Positions 1 to 7,765 of a stretch of DNA of 64,000 nt are shown piece after piece. Each line of letters starts with the position of its first letter. Position 1 is the first letter of the stretch. Source of the DNA: Ilumatobacteraceae bacterium (lineage in GTDB: Bacteria > Actinomycetota > Acidimicrobiia > Acidimicrobiales > Iamiaceae); NCBI GenBank assembly GCA_025463265.1, contig JAOBWH010000173.1, forward strand, positions 23,166 through 87,165, in the 5' to 3' direction. The notes under the pieces are model-generated. The model did not search any database. It saw nothing but the letters and a program-made list of their open reading frames with translations, and was not told the origin of the DNA. The translations under genes and the position numbers were made by a program.

Positions 1-346
1 GGGCGACCACGGTGGACATCAGGGCGAGCGCCGGCAGCAGCCGTCGGACGCGCCGGGCGTAGAAGGTCCGGAACCCGAGGCCCGAGCCCTGCCCCAGCTC
101 CCGCAGCAGCACCCCGCCGACCACGAAACCGGAGATGACGAAGAACACGTCGACGCCGATGTAGCCGCCGGCCGGAGGGATGCCGGCGTGGAACGCCACC
201 ACCATGGCGACCGCGACCGCACGGAGGCCCTGGATGTCCGCGCGGCGCCTCGGCTTCGCCCGCCCGGCCCGGTGCTCGGACGGGGACTCCGACGGGTCCT
301 CCGCCTGCTGCTCCGGCACCCCTGCATCCCCCAACGTCTGCGCCAC
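1..346 (-). CDS. AT3 (OafA-like) membrane acyltransferase, N-terminal part only
   Basis: Partial gene that runs off the left edge of the window; about 115 codons are visible. After a charged cytoplasmic N-terminus comes the first membrane segment with GLRAVAVAMVVAFHAG, which contains the RX10H signature of acyltransferase-3 proteins (Arg42 and His53). It is followed by GVDVFFVISGF, also typical of the family. These integral membrane enzymes move acyl groups from the cytoplasm to sugars or other envelope molecules. I chose GTG at 346 because an in-frame TAG lies at 362-364 and no ATG fits. The donor and acceptor cannot be told from this fragment. Four more AT3 domains lie at 35.7-40.7 kb, but this one is a separate locus. 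Confidence 0.85.
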   Translation of the reverse strand, partial: MAQTLGDAGVPEQQAEDPSESPSEHRAGRAKPRRRADIQGLRAVAVAMVVAFHAGIPPAGGYIGVDVFFVISGFVVGGVLLRELGQGSGLGFRTFYARRVRRLLPALALMSTVVA

Positions 347-369
347 CCCCGGGCGGGCAACCTAGCGGA

Positions 370-394
370 GGGGGATCGGCGGTCCCGATCCCCC
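370..394 (-). terminator. Hairpin after the amidase gene
   Basis: Perfect 10-bp stem GGGGGATCGG / CCGATCCCCC with a 5-nt loop, directly after the amidase stop codon and before the acyltransferase start. No T-run follows, as is common for actinobacterial terminators. It probably ends the seven-gene operon that begins at 5490. Confidence 0.6.
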
Positions 395-398
395 TCGG

Positions 399-1547
399 TC
401 AGGGGGCGGCGACCGCGGCCTCGATCACCGCTGCGGTCGCGAGCAGGCGGCCCTCGTGGTGATCGGGGGCGACGAGCTGCACGCTGGCCGGCAGCAGCCC
501 GCCCGAGGGGACCGGGAGGGCGAGGGCCGGGTGGCCGGCGAGGTTGATGGGCGGGCACGCCGGGTTGGGCGAGACCGCTCCCTGGGCGACCCGGACGGGA
601 TACGAGGCCATCGTCGGCAGGACCAGCACGCCCACCGAGCCCAGGACGTCGGCCAGCTCGGCCCGCCACGGCTCGCGGTGCGCCCGGGCGTCGCCGAGCT
701 CGCCGGGGCTGATGGCCTGGGCGAAGGTGAACCGCTCCACCAGGTCGGCGCCGAGCCGGTCGTGGTGGTGGCGCCAGACGTCGTCGTTGACCATGAGCGC
801 CTCGCCGAAGAGCACGGCGATGGCGGCGGCGTGGGCGTCGTCCCAGCCGGGCAGCTCCACGTCGATGACCTCGATCCCCGCCTCGATGAGGGCCGAGTCG
901 ATGGCGGCGTCGATCGTGGGATCGGTGCCGGGGAGGCGGAACCGGCCGGCGGTGGCGCTGGCCGTCACGCCGGAGTCCGTGAGGCGCGGGTCGAGGAGGG
1001 TGGCTCCTGCGGCCAGGTCGGCGACGGTGCGGGCCACGACGCCCACCGTGTCGAGCGACGGCGCGAGGGGCCGGACGCCGGCGACGGGAACGACCCCGAA
1101 CGTGGTCTTGAGACCGACGATGCCGCAGTACGCCGCAGGGTTGCGGATCGATCCGGCCGTGTCGGTGCCGAAGCCGATGTCGGCCTCGTCCACGGCCACG
1201 GCCACCGCCGAGCCGCTGGAGGACCCGCCGGGGACGCGTCGGGGATCCAGCGGGTTCACGGGGGTGCCGTAGTGGGGGTTGATGCCGGTGGCGCCGAAGC
1301 ACAGCTCGTGCAGGTTCGCCTTGCCCACGATGCGGGCCCCGGCGGCGCGGGCCAGCTCCAGGCAGGGGGCGTCAGCCATCGCCGGCTCCGCCTGCTCGGC
1401 GATGACCGGGGATCCGGCCGTGGTGACCACACCCGCCACGTCGATGCAGTCCTTCACCGCGAGGCGGAGGCCGTCGGGCCGGGCGAGCGGGTCGAGGTCG
1501 GGGTCGAGCGGCGTGATCCAGGTGGGCGATGCGGCGGGGGCGGTCAC
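399..1547 (-). CDS. Amidase signature family hydrolase
   Basis: 382 residues. The amidase-signature Ser-cisSer-Lys triad is visible: Lys32 in VKDCIDV, the cis-serine at about 109-110 in GGSSSGSA, and the nucleophile Ser133 in GTDTAGSIRNPA. Family members hydrolyse amide bonds (amides, nitrile-derived amides, carbamates); the substrate is not predictable here. At 382 residues it is shorter than typical 450-500-residue members, with the loss mainly in the C-terminal half. It is the last gene of the operon starting at 5490. Its ATG overlaps the stop of the SnoaL-like gene by 4 nt (ATGA), so the two are translationally coupled. Confidence 0.85.
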   Translation of the reverse strand: MTAPAASPTWITPLDPDLDPLARPDGLRLAVKDCIDVAGVVTTAGSPVIAEQAEPAMADAPCLELARAAGARIVGKANLHELCFGATGINPHYGTPVNPLDPRRVPGGSSSGSAVAVAVDEADIGFGTDTAGSIRNPAAYCGIVGLKTTFGVVPVAGVRPLAPSLDTVGVVARTVADLAAGATLLDPRLTDSGVTASATAGRFRLPGTDPTIDAAIDSALIEAGIEVIDVELPGWDDAHAAAIAVLFGEALMVNDDVWRHHHDRLGADLVERFTFAQAISPGELGDARAHREPWRAELADVLGSVGVLVLPTMASYPVRVAQGAVSPNPACPPINLAGHPALALPVPSGGLLPASVQLVAPDHHEGRLLATAAVIEAAVAAP

Positions 1548-2005
1548 GACGTCGCGCCTCGCTCGGCGATGCCGGGGTCCGCGAGGTGGCGGCTGAGATC
1601 ACCGACCAGGTCCACGAAGAACCGCCGCTCGGTGAAGTACCAGCCACCCGGGCCGTGGGCGAAGGTGTCGCGGTACCGACCGGTGATGATCGGCTGGAGC
1701 GGGAGGCCCTCGACGGCCTGGAGGACGAGGTAGGACGAGCGGGCCACGACGGAGCCATCGTCGTCTGGCTCGTCGATCACGGTGTTCGTGACCAGGTGCT
1801 TCGTGGCGAGCGAGCCGTCGTGGAGCTGGGTCCCGCTGGCGAAGAAAGCAGCGATCTCCGGCCCGCCCTCGGCGAACGGCGCCCCGTCACCGGCGGCGAG
1901 CGACGCCTGGATGAACAGGGCGCCGACGCCGTCGAAGTCCCCCGCGTCCATCAGGTCGCCGTAGCGGCCGATCAGGTTGCGGATCTGGTCGGAGTCGGTG
2001 AGCAC
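1544..2005 (-). CDS. SnoaL/NTF2-like small catabolic protein
   Basis: 153 residues with the NTF2-like cone fold pattern: an N-terminal helix pair (IRNLIGRYGDLMDAGDFDGVGALF), then alternating strands ending with a GGWYFTERRFFVDL motif. Proteins of this group act as small hydratases, isomerases or dehydratases, often next to SDR enzymes in steroid or aromatic breakdown. No specific catalytic His-Asp pair can be assigned with confidence. It lies between an SDR gene (12 nt upstream) and the amidase (4-nt overlap), which supports a role in the same pathway. The substrate is unknown. Confidence 0.8.
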   Translation of the reverse strand: MLTDSDQIRNLIGRYGDLMDAGDFDGVGALFIQASLAAGDGAPFAEGGPEIAAFFASGTQLHDGSLATKHLVTNTVIDEPDDDGSVVARSSYLVLQAVEGLPLQPIITGRYRDTFAHGPGGWYFTERRFFVDLVGDLSRHLADPGIAERGATS

Positions 2006-2017
2006 GGCGCCGTCCCG

Positions 2018-2812
2018 TCAGCCCAGCCCGAAGCCGGACTCGGAGATGGCTCGCAGCAGCGAATCGGACTGGAGGCTGGGCAGGACCGACCCGCCGTCCA
2101 CCACGATGGTCTGGCCGGTCACGTACGACGCCGCTTCGCTCGACAAGAAGGCGATGACCTCGGCCACCTCGTCGGCCCGACCGACCCGGCCGGCGGGGGT
2201 GCCGGACTCGGCTGCGGTCCGCCACTCCTCGTTCTGCACGACGATGTCGGTGAGGGGCGTGTGGATCATCCCGGGGGCGACGGCGTTGACCCGGATGGCG
2301 GGAGCCAGCTCGAGGGCAGCGGTCTGGGTCAGGTTCAGCACCCCCGCCTTCGCCGCCGAGTACGGGCCCTCACCCCGGGTGGGCCGGACCCCGGTGAGCG
2401 AGGCGTTGTTCACGATGGAGCCCCGGCCGGCCTCGAGCATGATCGGCGCGGCCGCCCGGATCCCGTGGAACGTCCCGGTGAGGTTGACGCCGATCAGCAG
2501 CGCCCACTCCTTGTCGGTGTACGACAGGAGCGGCTTGGCGGTGCCGAGGCCCGCGTTGTTGACCAGGTCCGTGAGGCCGCCCATGGCCGCAGCGGCGTCG
2601 AGGACCGCGGTGTTCACCCCGTCCGCGTCTCGGACGTCGCAGCCCACCGACCGGCCGCCGACGTCGGAGGCCACGCGAGCCGCCGCCCCGGCGTCGCGGT
2701 CGAGCACGGTCACCGCCGCCCCCTCCACTGCGAACAGCCGGCACACCGCCTCGCCGATGCCGGACCCGCCCCCGGTCACGAGCACCTGGCGTCCCTCGAA
2801 CCGGAGGCTCAC
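2018..2812 (-). CDS. Short-chain dehydrogenase/reductase (SDR)
   Basis: 264 residues when started at GTG 2812, which overlaps the upstream stop as GTGA. The classical SDR layout is clear: nucleotide-binding TGGGSGIG at 13-20, NNAG at 85-88, catalytic Ser138 in NNAS, and Tyr151/Lys155 in YSAAK. The acidic residue after beta-2 (LDRD) points to NAD preference. It should oxidise or reduce a hydroxyl/keto group of the compound handled by this operon. Any longer in-frame reading upstream would run through the EthD gene and is not plausible. Confidence 0.9.
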   Translation of the reverse strand: MSLRFEGRQVLVTGGGSGIGEAVCRLFAVEGAAVTVLDRDAGAAARVASDVGGRSVGCDVRDADGVNTAVLDAAAAMGGLTDLVNNAGLGTAKPLLSYTDKEWALLIGVNLTGTFHGIRAAAPIMLEAGRGSIVNNASLTGVRPTRGEGPYSAAKAGVLNLTQTAALELAPAIRVNAVAPGMIHTPLTDIVVQNEEWRTAAESGTPAGRVGRADEVAEVIAFLSSEAASYVTGQTIVVDGGSVLPSLQSDSLLRAISESGFGLG

Positions 2813-3168
2813 GGCTGCGCCGTCGGTGGAGCGTCGGGATCGATCATCACGACCTTCCCCTCGGTGAACACCACCTTGATCGACGACGAGTCGAGGAAGT
2901 TGGCCTCGTCCTCGCGCATCATCTCGCCGGCGGGACCGCCGAGCATGGCGATGAAGTCCTCCCACGAGGCGAAGGACTGGACGGCGACGCCGTCCCACCC
3001 CGACTGGTCCTGCGGGGCAGCCGGGTGCTGCACGTAGCCGGTGGTGCAGCCGCCGAGCGCCGGCGTGTCGCGGATCATCGGGCCGTGCTGGTTGTGCCAG
3101 TAGTCGAGGAAGTCCTCCCGGGACATCCCCTCCTTGCGCTTCACGAACGCGAACAGCTGCATGGTCAC
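2809..3168 (-). CDS. EthD domain protein
   Basis: 119 residues from GTG 3168, which overlaps the upstream stop as GTGA; ATG 3162 would give 117. The N-terminal half has the dimeric alpha/beta-barrel EthD pattern: MQLFAFVKRKEGMS, then REDFLDYWHNQHGPMI with the conserved Tyr-Trp and His-Gly-Pro. EthD-like proteins accompany P450, dehydrogenase and LLM genes in breakdown pathways; some act as small dehydratases or decarboxylases, and many have no proven activity. Its place between two SDR-bearing parts of one operon suggests a helper role there. Confidence 0.85.
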   Translation of the reverse strand: MTMQLFAFVKRKEGMSREDFLDYWHNQHGPMIRDTPALGGCTTGYVQHPAAPQDQSGWDGVAVQSFASWEDFIAMLGGPAGEMMREDEANFLDSSSIKVVFTEGKVVMIDPDAPPTAQP

Positions 3169-3731
3169 TCCGGTCGATCGGTGCCGGCGACGCCGGCGTT
3201 GCTGATGTGCTCGGTCCACTGGGTCCCGTCGTGGTAGCGCTGCTCGTGGCGCCCGGAGGGATCGGGGTGCCAGCCGGCCGGCGCAGGGGGCGCAGGAGGT
3301 GCCGGGGGTGCGGGGGCCGCTCCCGCTGGCGGGAACGCGGCGGTCGGCGAGTTGGCGAGCGGAGCGGCGGGCGAGGCACCGATGGCCTCGACGCCGGTGA
3401 CCTTGATGGAGCCCTTGAGGAAGATCAGCCACGGCGCCTTCCAGTGCACCCGCGTCACGGTTCCCGGTGCGGCGTCGACCACCACGCCGTTGCGTCCCAT
3501 CTCCGGAGCGATGAAGTAGTTCGTCCACGCCTCGACCGTGTAGCGGCCGGGCGCCACGGGGATGCTGACCGACCCCCACTTCTGCTGGCCGGCCTGGCCG
3601 TTGATGGCCACGTACGCCTTGCAGAAGTACAAGACGAAGGCCAAGAAGAAGAACGACGTCGTGACCTCGATCACCGCCTGGTCCGAGGCGGTGGGGGCGG
3701 AGGTGGGGCTGGGTCCTTGAGGGAAGGTCAT
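3165..3731 (-). CDS. Protein with C-terminal DUF2510 domain
   Basis: 188 residues, function unknown. A hydrophobic stretch at about 24-43 (FFFLAFVLYFCKAYVAI) may be a membrane or buried segment. Next comes a beta-rich domain (50-112) with repeated Gly/Val turns, then a Pro/Ala-rich linker (118-151), and a DUF2510 module at 152-177 with GWHPDPSGRHEQRYHDG and a following Trp. DUF2510 is usually found at the ends of membrane or secretion-linked actinobacterial proteins. Its position inside a catabolic operon, coupled by 4 nt to the EthD gene, is odd. It might localise the pathway or its substrate at the membrane (inference). Confidence 0.75.
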   Translation of the reverse strand: MTFPQGPSPTSAPTASDQAVIEVTTSFFFLAFVLYFCKAYVAINGQAGQQKWGSVSIPVAPGRYTVEAWTNYFIAPEMGRNGVVVDAAPGTVTRVHWKAPWLIFLKGSIKVTGVEAIGASPAAPLANSPTAAFPPAGAAPAPPAPPAPPAPAGWHPDPSGRHEQRYHDGTQWTEHISNAGVAGTDRPE

Positions 3732-3741
3732 GGCGACGGGT

Positions 3742-4524
3742 CTACCCGTTGAACCAGTGCCCTGCGTTCACACCGATCATCTGACCGGTGACGGGCTTCG
3801 ACAGCGGCGAGGCGAAGTACACCGCCGTGCCGGCGATCTCCTCGGAGTGCGGCAGGTACTTCAGGCACGTCTCCGACGCCACCTCGTCGTACACCTCCTG
3901 GAAGGTGATGCCCCGCTTCTCCGCCTGGTGGTTGAAGTACCACTCGACCGAGTCGCCGTAGATGTAGCCGGGGTGGATGCCGTTGACCCGGATCCCCCTG
4001 GGCCCCAGCTCCAGCGCCAGCGTCTTGGTGATGGTCTGGAGCGCGCCCTTGGATGCGGCGTAGGCGCCCCACTTCTCCTGGATCCGCTGCACGGACATGG
4101 TGTTGATCATGATCACGCGCCCGTCGCCCGAGGCCTCGAGGTGCGGCACGGCCGCTCGGGTCATGGCGAGGGAGCCGAACAGGTTGACCTCGATGGTCTG
4201 ACGCCAGCGGTCGAAGTCGGCGTCCATGAACGACTTGGCGTCACCGCCGTCGTAGGCGTTGTTCACCACGATGTCGAGGCGGCCGAGCTCGGCGGCCGCG
4301 GTGTTCACCGCCTCGGTGCAGGCCGCCTCGTCGGCGATGTCGCACACGACCGGCAGGGCGCGGACGCCGAGGGCCTCGACCTCCTCGGCCACCGCTTCCA
4401 GCCGGCTGAGGGTCCGGCCGCCGAGGGCGACGCTGGCCCCCTCTCGGGCGAACGCGAGCGAGATGTCGCGGCCCATGCCGGGACCGATCCCCGAGACGAT
4501 GGCGACCTTGCCTTCGAGCAGCAT
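3742..4524 (-). CDS. Short-chain dehydrogenase/reductase (SDR)
   Basis: 260 residues. The nucleotide-binding motif is SGIGPGMG (11-18), a Gly-x3-Gly-x-Gly variant with Ser in place of Thr. NNA is at 88-90, and the catalytic Ser144, Tyr155 and Lys159 (YAASK) are present. The Arg in LGGRTLSR after beta-2 suggests NADP(H) use. It is the second gene of the operon, 30 nt after the LLM gene and 10 nt before the DUF2510 gene. The two SDRs of this operon are not close copies, so they probably act on different steps. Confidence 0.9.
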   Translation of the reverse strand: MLLEGKVAIVSGIGPGMGRDISLAFAREGASVALGGRTLSRLEAVAEEVEALGVRALPVVCDIADEAACTEAVNTAAAELGRLDIVVNNAYDGGDAKSFMDADFDRWRQTIEVNLFGSLAMTRAAVPHLEASGDGRVIMINTMSVQRIQEKWGAYAASKGALQTITKTLALELGPRGIRVNGIHPGYIYGDSVEWYFNHQAEKRGITFQEVYDEVASETCLKYLPHSEEIAGTAVYFASPLSKPVTGQMIGVNAGHWFNG

Positions 4525-4554
4525 GCAGTTCTCCTGAGACGGTGGGGGTGGCGT

Positions 4555-5490
4555 TCAGCCGAGTTGGGGGATGACCTCGGCGCCGAAGCGGCCGATCTGG
4601 TCGACGAGCTCGTCGAGCGAGCGCGAGCGCAGCCGCACCTGGGCCTGGCCGACGCCCATCGCCGAGAACTTGCGCAGCACGTGGGCGATCTTGTCGGGTG
4701 ACCCGGCCAGGGTCGGCGCTCCGAAGTCCCAGTCGGCGTCACCGACGTGGACCGGCCCGACGAGGGCGCCGAAGTCGAACGCGTCGTGCCGCCCGGCCTC
4801 GTCGCGGAGCCGCTTGATCTCGTCGATGATCTCGGGGGTCACCGGGCCCTGGGGCAACCAGCCATCGCCGCGCTGGGCGGCCCGGCGCAGGGCGGCGGGC
4901 GACGAGCCGCCGACCCAGATGGGGGGACCGTCCTCCTGGACGGGCCGTGGGTGCTGGCCGAGGTCCGACGCCGGCCACACCGGGCCGGGCAGCGTCGGGT
5001 AGTCCTCGGCGAAGGCGGCGCGCACCGCGTCGATGGACTCGTCGAGCAGCGAGCCCCGCTTGGCGAACGGCAGGCCGAGGAGGTCGAACTCCGCCTCGAC
5101 GTGGCCGGCGCCGACGCCCAGGATCACCCGACCACCGGAGATGGCGTCGATGGTGGCGAAGGACTTCGCCACCTGCAGCGGGTGCCGGTACGCGGGCACG
5201 TAGATGTGACTCAGGAGCCGGACGTCGGTGGTGATGCCGGCGAGCCACGCGAGGGTGGCCACGGTGTCCCACCACTCCGTGCCCATCACCTCGGCCTTCT
5301 CCGACGGGATGGCGATGTGGTCGCACACCCCCACGTAGAAGAACCCGGCGTGATCTGCGGCCCGGGCCACGGCGGCGAGCTCGGCCGCCCCGGCGTGCTG
5401 CTCCCACGGCTCGACGAAGTTGGTCGACTTGGACTGGATCGGGAGCTGCATGCCCACGGCCAGCCGCCCCTGCGGCAACACGGTCCCCAT
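4555..5490 (-). CDS. LLM-class F420-dependent oxidoreductase
   Basis: 311 residues of the luciferase-like TIM-barrel family. Typical segments are the N-terminal MQLPIQS strand, VGVCDHIAIP, the KSFATIDAISGGRVILGVGAG core at 120-140 and PPIWVGGSSPAALRRAAQRGDGW near 190-210. In actinobacteria such proteins usually use coenzyme F420 or flavin for hydride transfer in redox steps of catabolism. It is the first gene of the operon. A TAGGGT -10 box (5498-5503) sits 7 nt before the ATG, so the transcript is probably leaderless. A KstR-like palindrome covers the -35 region. Confidence 0.88.
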   Translation of the reverse strand: MGTVLPQGRLAVGMQLPIQSKSTNFVEPWEQHAGAAELAAVARAADHAGFFYVGVCDHIAIPSEKAEVMGTEWWDTVATLAWLAGITTDVRLLSHIYVPAYRHPLQVAKSFATIDAISGGRVILGVGAGHVEAEFDLLGLPFAKRGSLLDESIDAVRAAFAEDYPTLPGPVWPASDLGQHPRPVQEDGPPIWVGGSSPAALRRAAQRGDGWLPQGPVTPEIIDEIKRLRDEAGRHDAFDFGALVGPVHVGDADWDFGAPTLAGSPDKIAHVLRKFSAMGVGQAQVRLRSRSLDELVDQIGRFGAEVIPQLG

Positions 5491-5497
5491 CGGTCGG

Positions 5498-5528
5498 ACC
5501 CTACGTCAGAAAACTAGAACGTGTTGCA
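5498..5528 (-). promoter_or_regulatory. Operon promoter with KstR-like operator
   Basis: The -10 hexamer TAGGGT (minus strand, 5498-5503) lies 7 nt before the LLM start codon. Upstream, 5515-5528 reads TAGAACGTGTTGCA on the plus strand. This matches TnnAACnnGTTnnA, the published consensus of KstR, the TetR-type repressor of cholesterol catabolism in mycobacteria and rhodococci. It covers the expected -35 region, which suits a repressor site. A wider AGAAC-N8-GTTCT inverted repeat (5516-5533) overlaps it. Confidence 0.6.
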
Positions 5529-5553
5529 GTTCTGATCATCCCCGGTCGCGGGT

Positions 5554-6450
5554 CTAGCCGAACGTGTCGCAGCGGCTCGGGTCGCCGGACTCGAAGCCGG
5601 TGGTGAACCACTGCTTGCGCTGGGCGGATGTGCCGTGGGTGAACGACTCCTGGTTGGCGTTGCTGCCCTGGATCGCGTCGTCGCCGACGGCCTGGGCGGC
5701 GTCGATGGCCTCGTCGAGGTCACCGGTCTCGAGCCGCTCGTACACGTCCTTGGCCCAGACGCCGGCGAAGCAGTCGGCCTGGAGCTCCATCTTCACCGAG
5801 AGGGCGTTGACCTCGGCGTCCGAGGCCCCCTCCTGCTCCTTGCGCACCTGGCCGTTGATGCCGAGCAGGTTCTGGACGTGGTGCCCGTACTCGTGAGCGA
5901 TCACGTACGCCATGGCGAAATCGCCGTCGAAGCCGAGCTGGTCCTCGAGCTGCTCGTAGAACCCGAAGTCGATGAAGATCTTCTGGGAGGGCGGGCAGTA
6001 GAAGGGCCCGGCCTGGGGCTGGCCGACGCCGCACCCCCCGGTGTCGGTGGGCGCGCTGAAGATCACGAGCGAAGCCGGGTCGAACGGCTCCTTGGACGCC
6101 TCGAAGGTCTCGGACCAGAACTGCTGGTTGAGCGACCCGACCTTCTCGACGAACTGGTACTGCGCGTCCTTGGTGCCGTCGGGGTTCGCCGGCGCGGTCT
6201 GCTGGGTGGCGCCATCGCCGCTGAGCTGGCCGAGGATGTCCTCGAACCCGCCGGTGCCGCCCCCGCCCCCGCCTGCCTGGGACAGGAAGATCCCGATCAC
6301 CACCACGATGAGCGCCGGGATGCCGATCTTCGCTCCCTTGCCCCCGCCGCCGAGGACGGAGCCGAGCCCGCCCAGTCCCCCACCGCTCGGACGCTGGCCC
6401 CGCCGGTCCTCGATATGGAAGTCGTCACCATCGACGTCGTCGAGCTTCAT
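5554..6450 (-). CDS. ypfJ: Neutral zinc metallopeptidase, YpfJ family
   Basis: 298 residues. One membrane segment (41-57) follows a Gly-rich cytoplasmic N-terminus, so the protease domain should face outside. The HEYGHH zinc motif is at 186-191, with the third ligand probably in the following ELQADCFAG segment, as in the KPN_00127/YpfJ peptidase family. Length and layout match that family; the biological substrate is not known. A TACGAT -10 lies 6 nt before the ATG, so the gene is likely transcribed alone as a leaderless message. The Cys pairs (GGCGVG, FYCPP) may form disulfides outside the cell. Confidence 0.9.
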   Translation of the reverse strand: MKLDDVDGDDFHIEDRRGQRPSGGGLGGLGSVLGGGGKGAKIGIPALIVVVIGIFLSQAGGGGGGTGGFEDILGQLSGDGATQQTAPANPDGTKDAQYQFVEKVGSLNQQFWSETFEASKEPFDPASLVIFSAPTDTGGCGVGQPQAGPFYCPPSQKIFIDFGFYEQLEDQLGFDGDFAMAYVIAHEYGHHVQNLLGINGQVRKEQEGASDAEVNALSVKMELQADCFAGVWAKDVYERLETGDLDEAIDAAQAVGDDAIQGSNANQESFTHGTSAQRKQWFTTGFESGDPSRCDTFG

Positions 6451-6519
6451 CCCGGCATCGTAGGACTGCCGGTCACGAGGTCGGACCTTCGTCCAGATCG
6501 GTCCGGGGAACCTGCCCGA

Positions 6520-7200
6520 TCAGGCTGGGGGCTTCTGGCCCGTGACGGTCCAGTAGACGATCCGGGCCATGGTGGACTGGAGGTCGTCGGCGCGGACGCC
6601 CCAGAGCTCGAAGCCGAGGCGGTGGGCGGAGACGTGGGCGAGCATGGCCACCAGGACCCCGGCGATGGCCTCCGAGTCGATGCCGGGCTGGCCCTTGCCC
6701 GCCTTCTGCTGCTCCTTGGCCGCCGCCGACAGCGCGTTGTTGAGGTCGTTGAGCAGGTGGATGCGGATGTTGGCGAAGCGCGGGTCGCCTTCGTCGGTGG
6801 CGAGGTCGATGACCCGCAGGACGGGCTGGTGCTGGCCCCAGAACGAGAGCATCGCCGCCGCGAGCGCCTCGGCACCCTCGTAGCCGGCCCGGCCCTTCCA
6901 AGTGTTGGCGGTCACGAGGTCGGCGAACTGCTCGGTGCCGGTGGCCACCATCTCGTCGGCCAGGACCAGGATCGCCGACTCCACGTCCGGGAAGTACTGG
7001 TAGAAGGTCGCAGGCGACGTGCCGGCCTCGCGGGCGATGTCGACCACCTTCAGATCCCGGTAGGACGTGGTCCGCAACATGTCGGCGGCGCAGTCGAGCA
7101 GCTTCTGGCGGGTGGCCTGGCCGCGGCGCCCGGGGACGCGCCCGTCAGCGGCCCTCGGCTCCTCGGTCTCGTCGGGCTTGGTCCCCTGGTCGGCGGTCAC
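6520..7200 (-). CDS. TetR/AcrR family transcriptional regulator
   Basis: 226 residues. The DNA-binding helix-turn-helix is at about 28-74: RQKLLDCAADML, then VVDIAREAGTSPATFYQYFPD, a textbook TetR signature. The C-terminal ligand domain is unlike known members to my eye. It starts 10 nt after the doxX stop, so it is probably the last gene of the isochorismatase/ligase/doxX operon. A TAGCCT hexamer 6 nt before its GTG could also give it its own leaderless promoter. A natural candidate target is the CTGACGG-N-CCGTCAG palindrome in front of that operon and of two other units (inference). Confidence 0.9.
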   Translation of the reverse strand: MTADQGTKPDETEEPRAADGRVPGRRGQATRQKLLDCAADMLRTTSYRDLKVVDIAREAGTSPATFYQYFPDVESAILVLADEMVATGTEQFADLVTANTWKGRAGYEGAEALAAAMLSFWGQHQPVLRVIDLATDEGDPRFANIRIHLLNDLNNALSAAAKEQQKAGKGQPGIDSEAIAGVLVAMLAHVSAHRLGFELWGVRADDLQSTMARIVYWTVTGQKPPA

Positions 7201-7209
7201 AAGGAGAGG

Positions 7210-7764
7210 CTACGCGTCCGTGCCCGCCGGAGCGGGCGGCCGGTAGAAGGCGACCAGGAGCCCGATGCCGGAGGCGGCGCCGAGGACCACGGCGACGGCG
7301 AACGCCTTGAGCGGCTCGAACGCGACGTCCAGGCCGAGCGCCCAGTCGAGGGAGTGCTTGCCGGGGCCGACGCCGGCGATGAACACGGCGAACGTGGCGA
7401 GCACCGACACGTACTCCCAGCCCGAGTCGCTCCAGTACCCGTGGGGGCGGTGGTTGGTCCACGCCGCCACGATCAGCACGCCGACGTAGCCGGCGGCGGC
7501 GAGGGGCGTGAGGAGCCCGAGGATCATGAGGATGCCGCACACCAGCTCGGTGGCCGAGGCGAGCACGGCGTGGATCATCCCGTTCGGCTTCATGCCCAGG
7601 GAGTCGAACCAGCGGGCGGTCCCGGCGAGCTTGCCGCCGAGGAAGATGTGCTTGTACCCGTGGGCGGCGAAGGTGGCGCCGACGATGATCCGGACGACGA
7701 GCGTGACCGTGCTGAGCTGGTCCCAGTAGTCGGAAGGCAGGGTGGCTTCGGCGAGCAGGGACAT
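7210..7764 (-). CDS. DoxX family membrane protein
   Basis: 184 residues with four predicted membrane helices: about 20-38, 66-85, 88-104 and 115-135, plus a C-terminal hydrophobic stretch at 150-172. The DoxX signature is visible in VVRIIVGATFAAHGYKHI and in the GLLTPLAAAGYVGVL segment. DoxX-like proteins are small quinone- or thiol-linked membrane proteins of uncertain role. It follows the acyl-CoA ligase gene by 1 nt and precedes the TetR gene by 9 nt, so it belongs to that operon. Confidence 0.85.
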   Translation of the reverse strand: MSLLAEATLPSDYWDQLSTVTLVVRIIVGATFAAHGYKHIFLGGKLAGTARWFDSLGMKPNGMIHAVLASATELVCGILMILGLLTPLAAAGYVGVLIVAAWTNHRPHGYWSDSGWEYVSVLATFAVFIAGVGPGKHSLDWALGLDVAFEPLKAFAVAVVLGAASGIGLLVAFYRPPAPAGTDA

Positions 7765-7765
7765 C

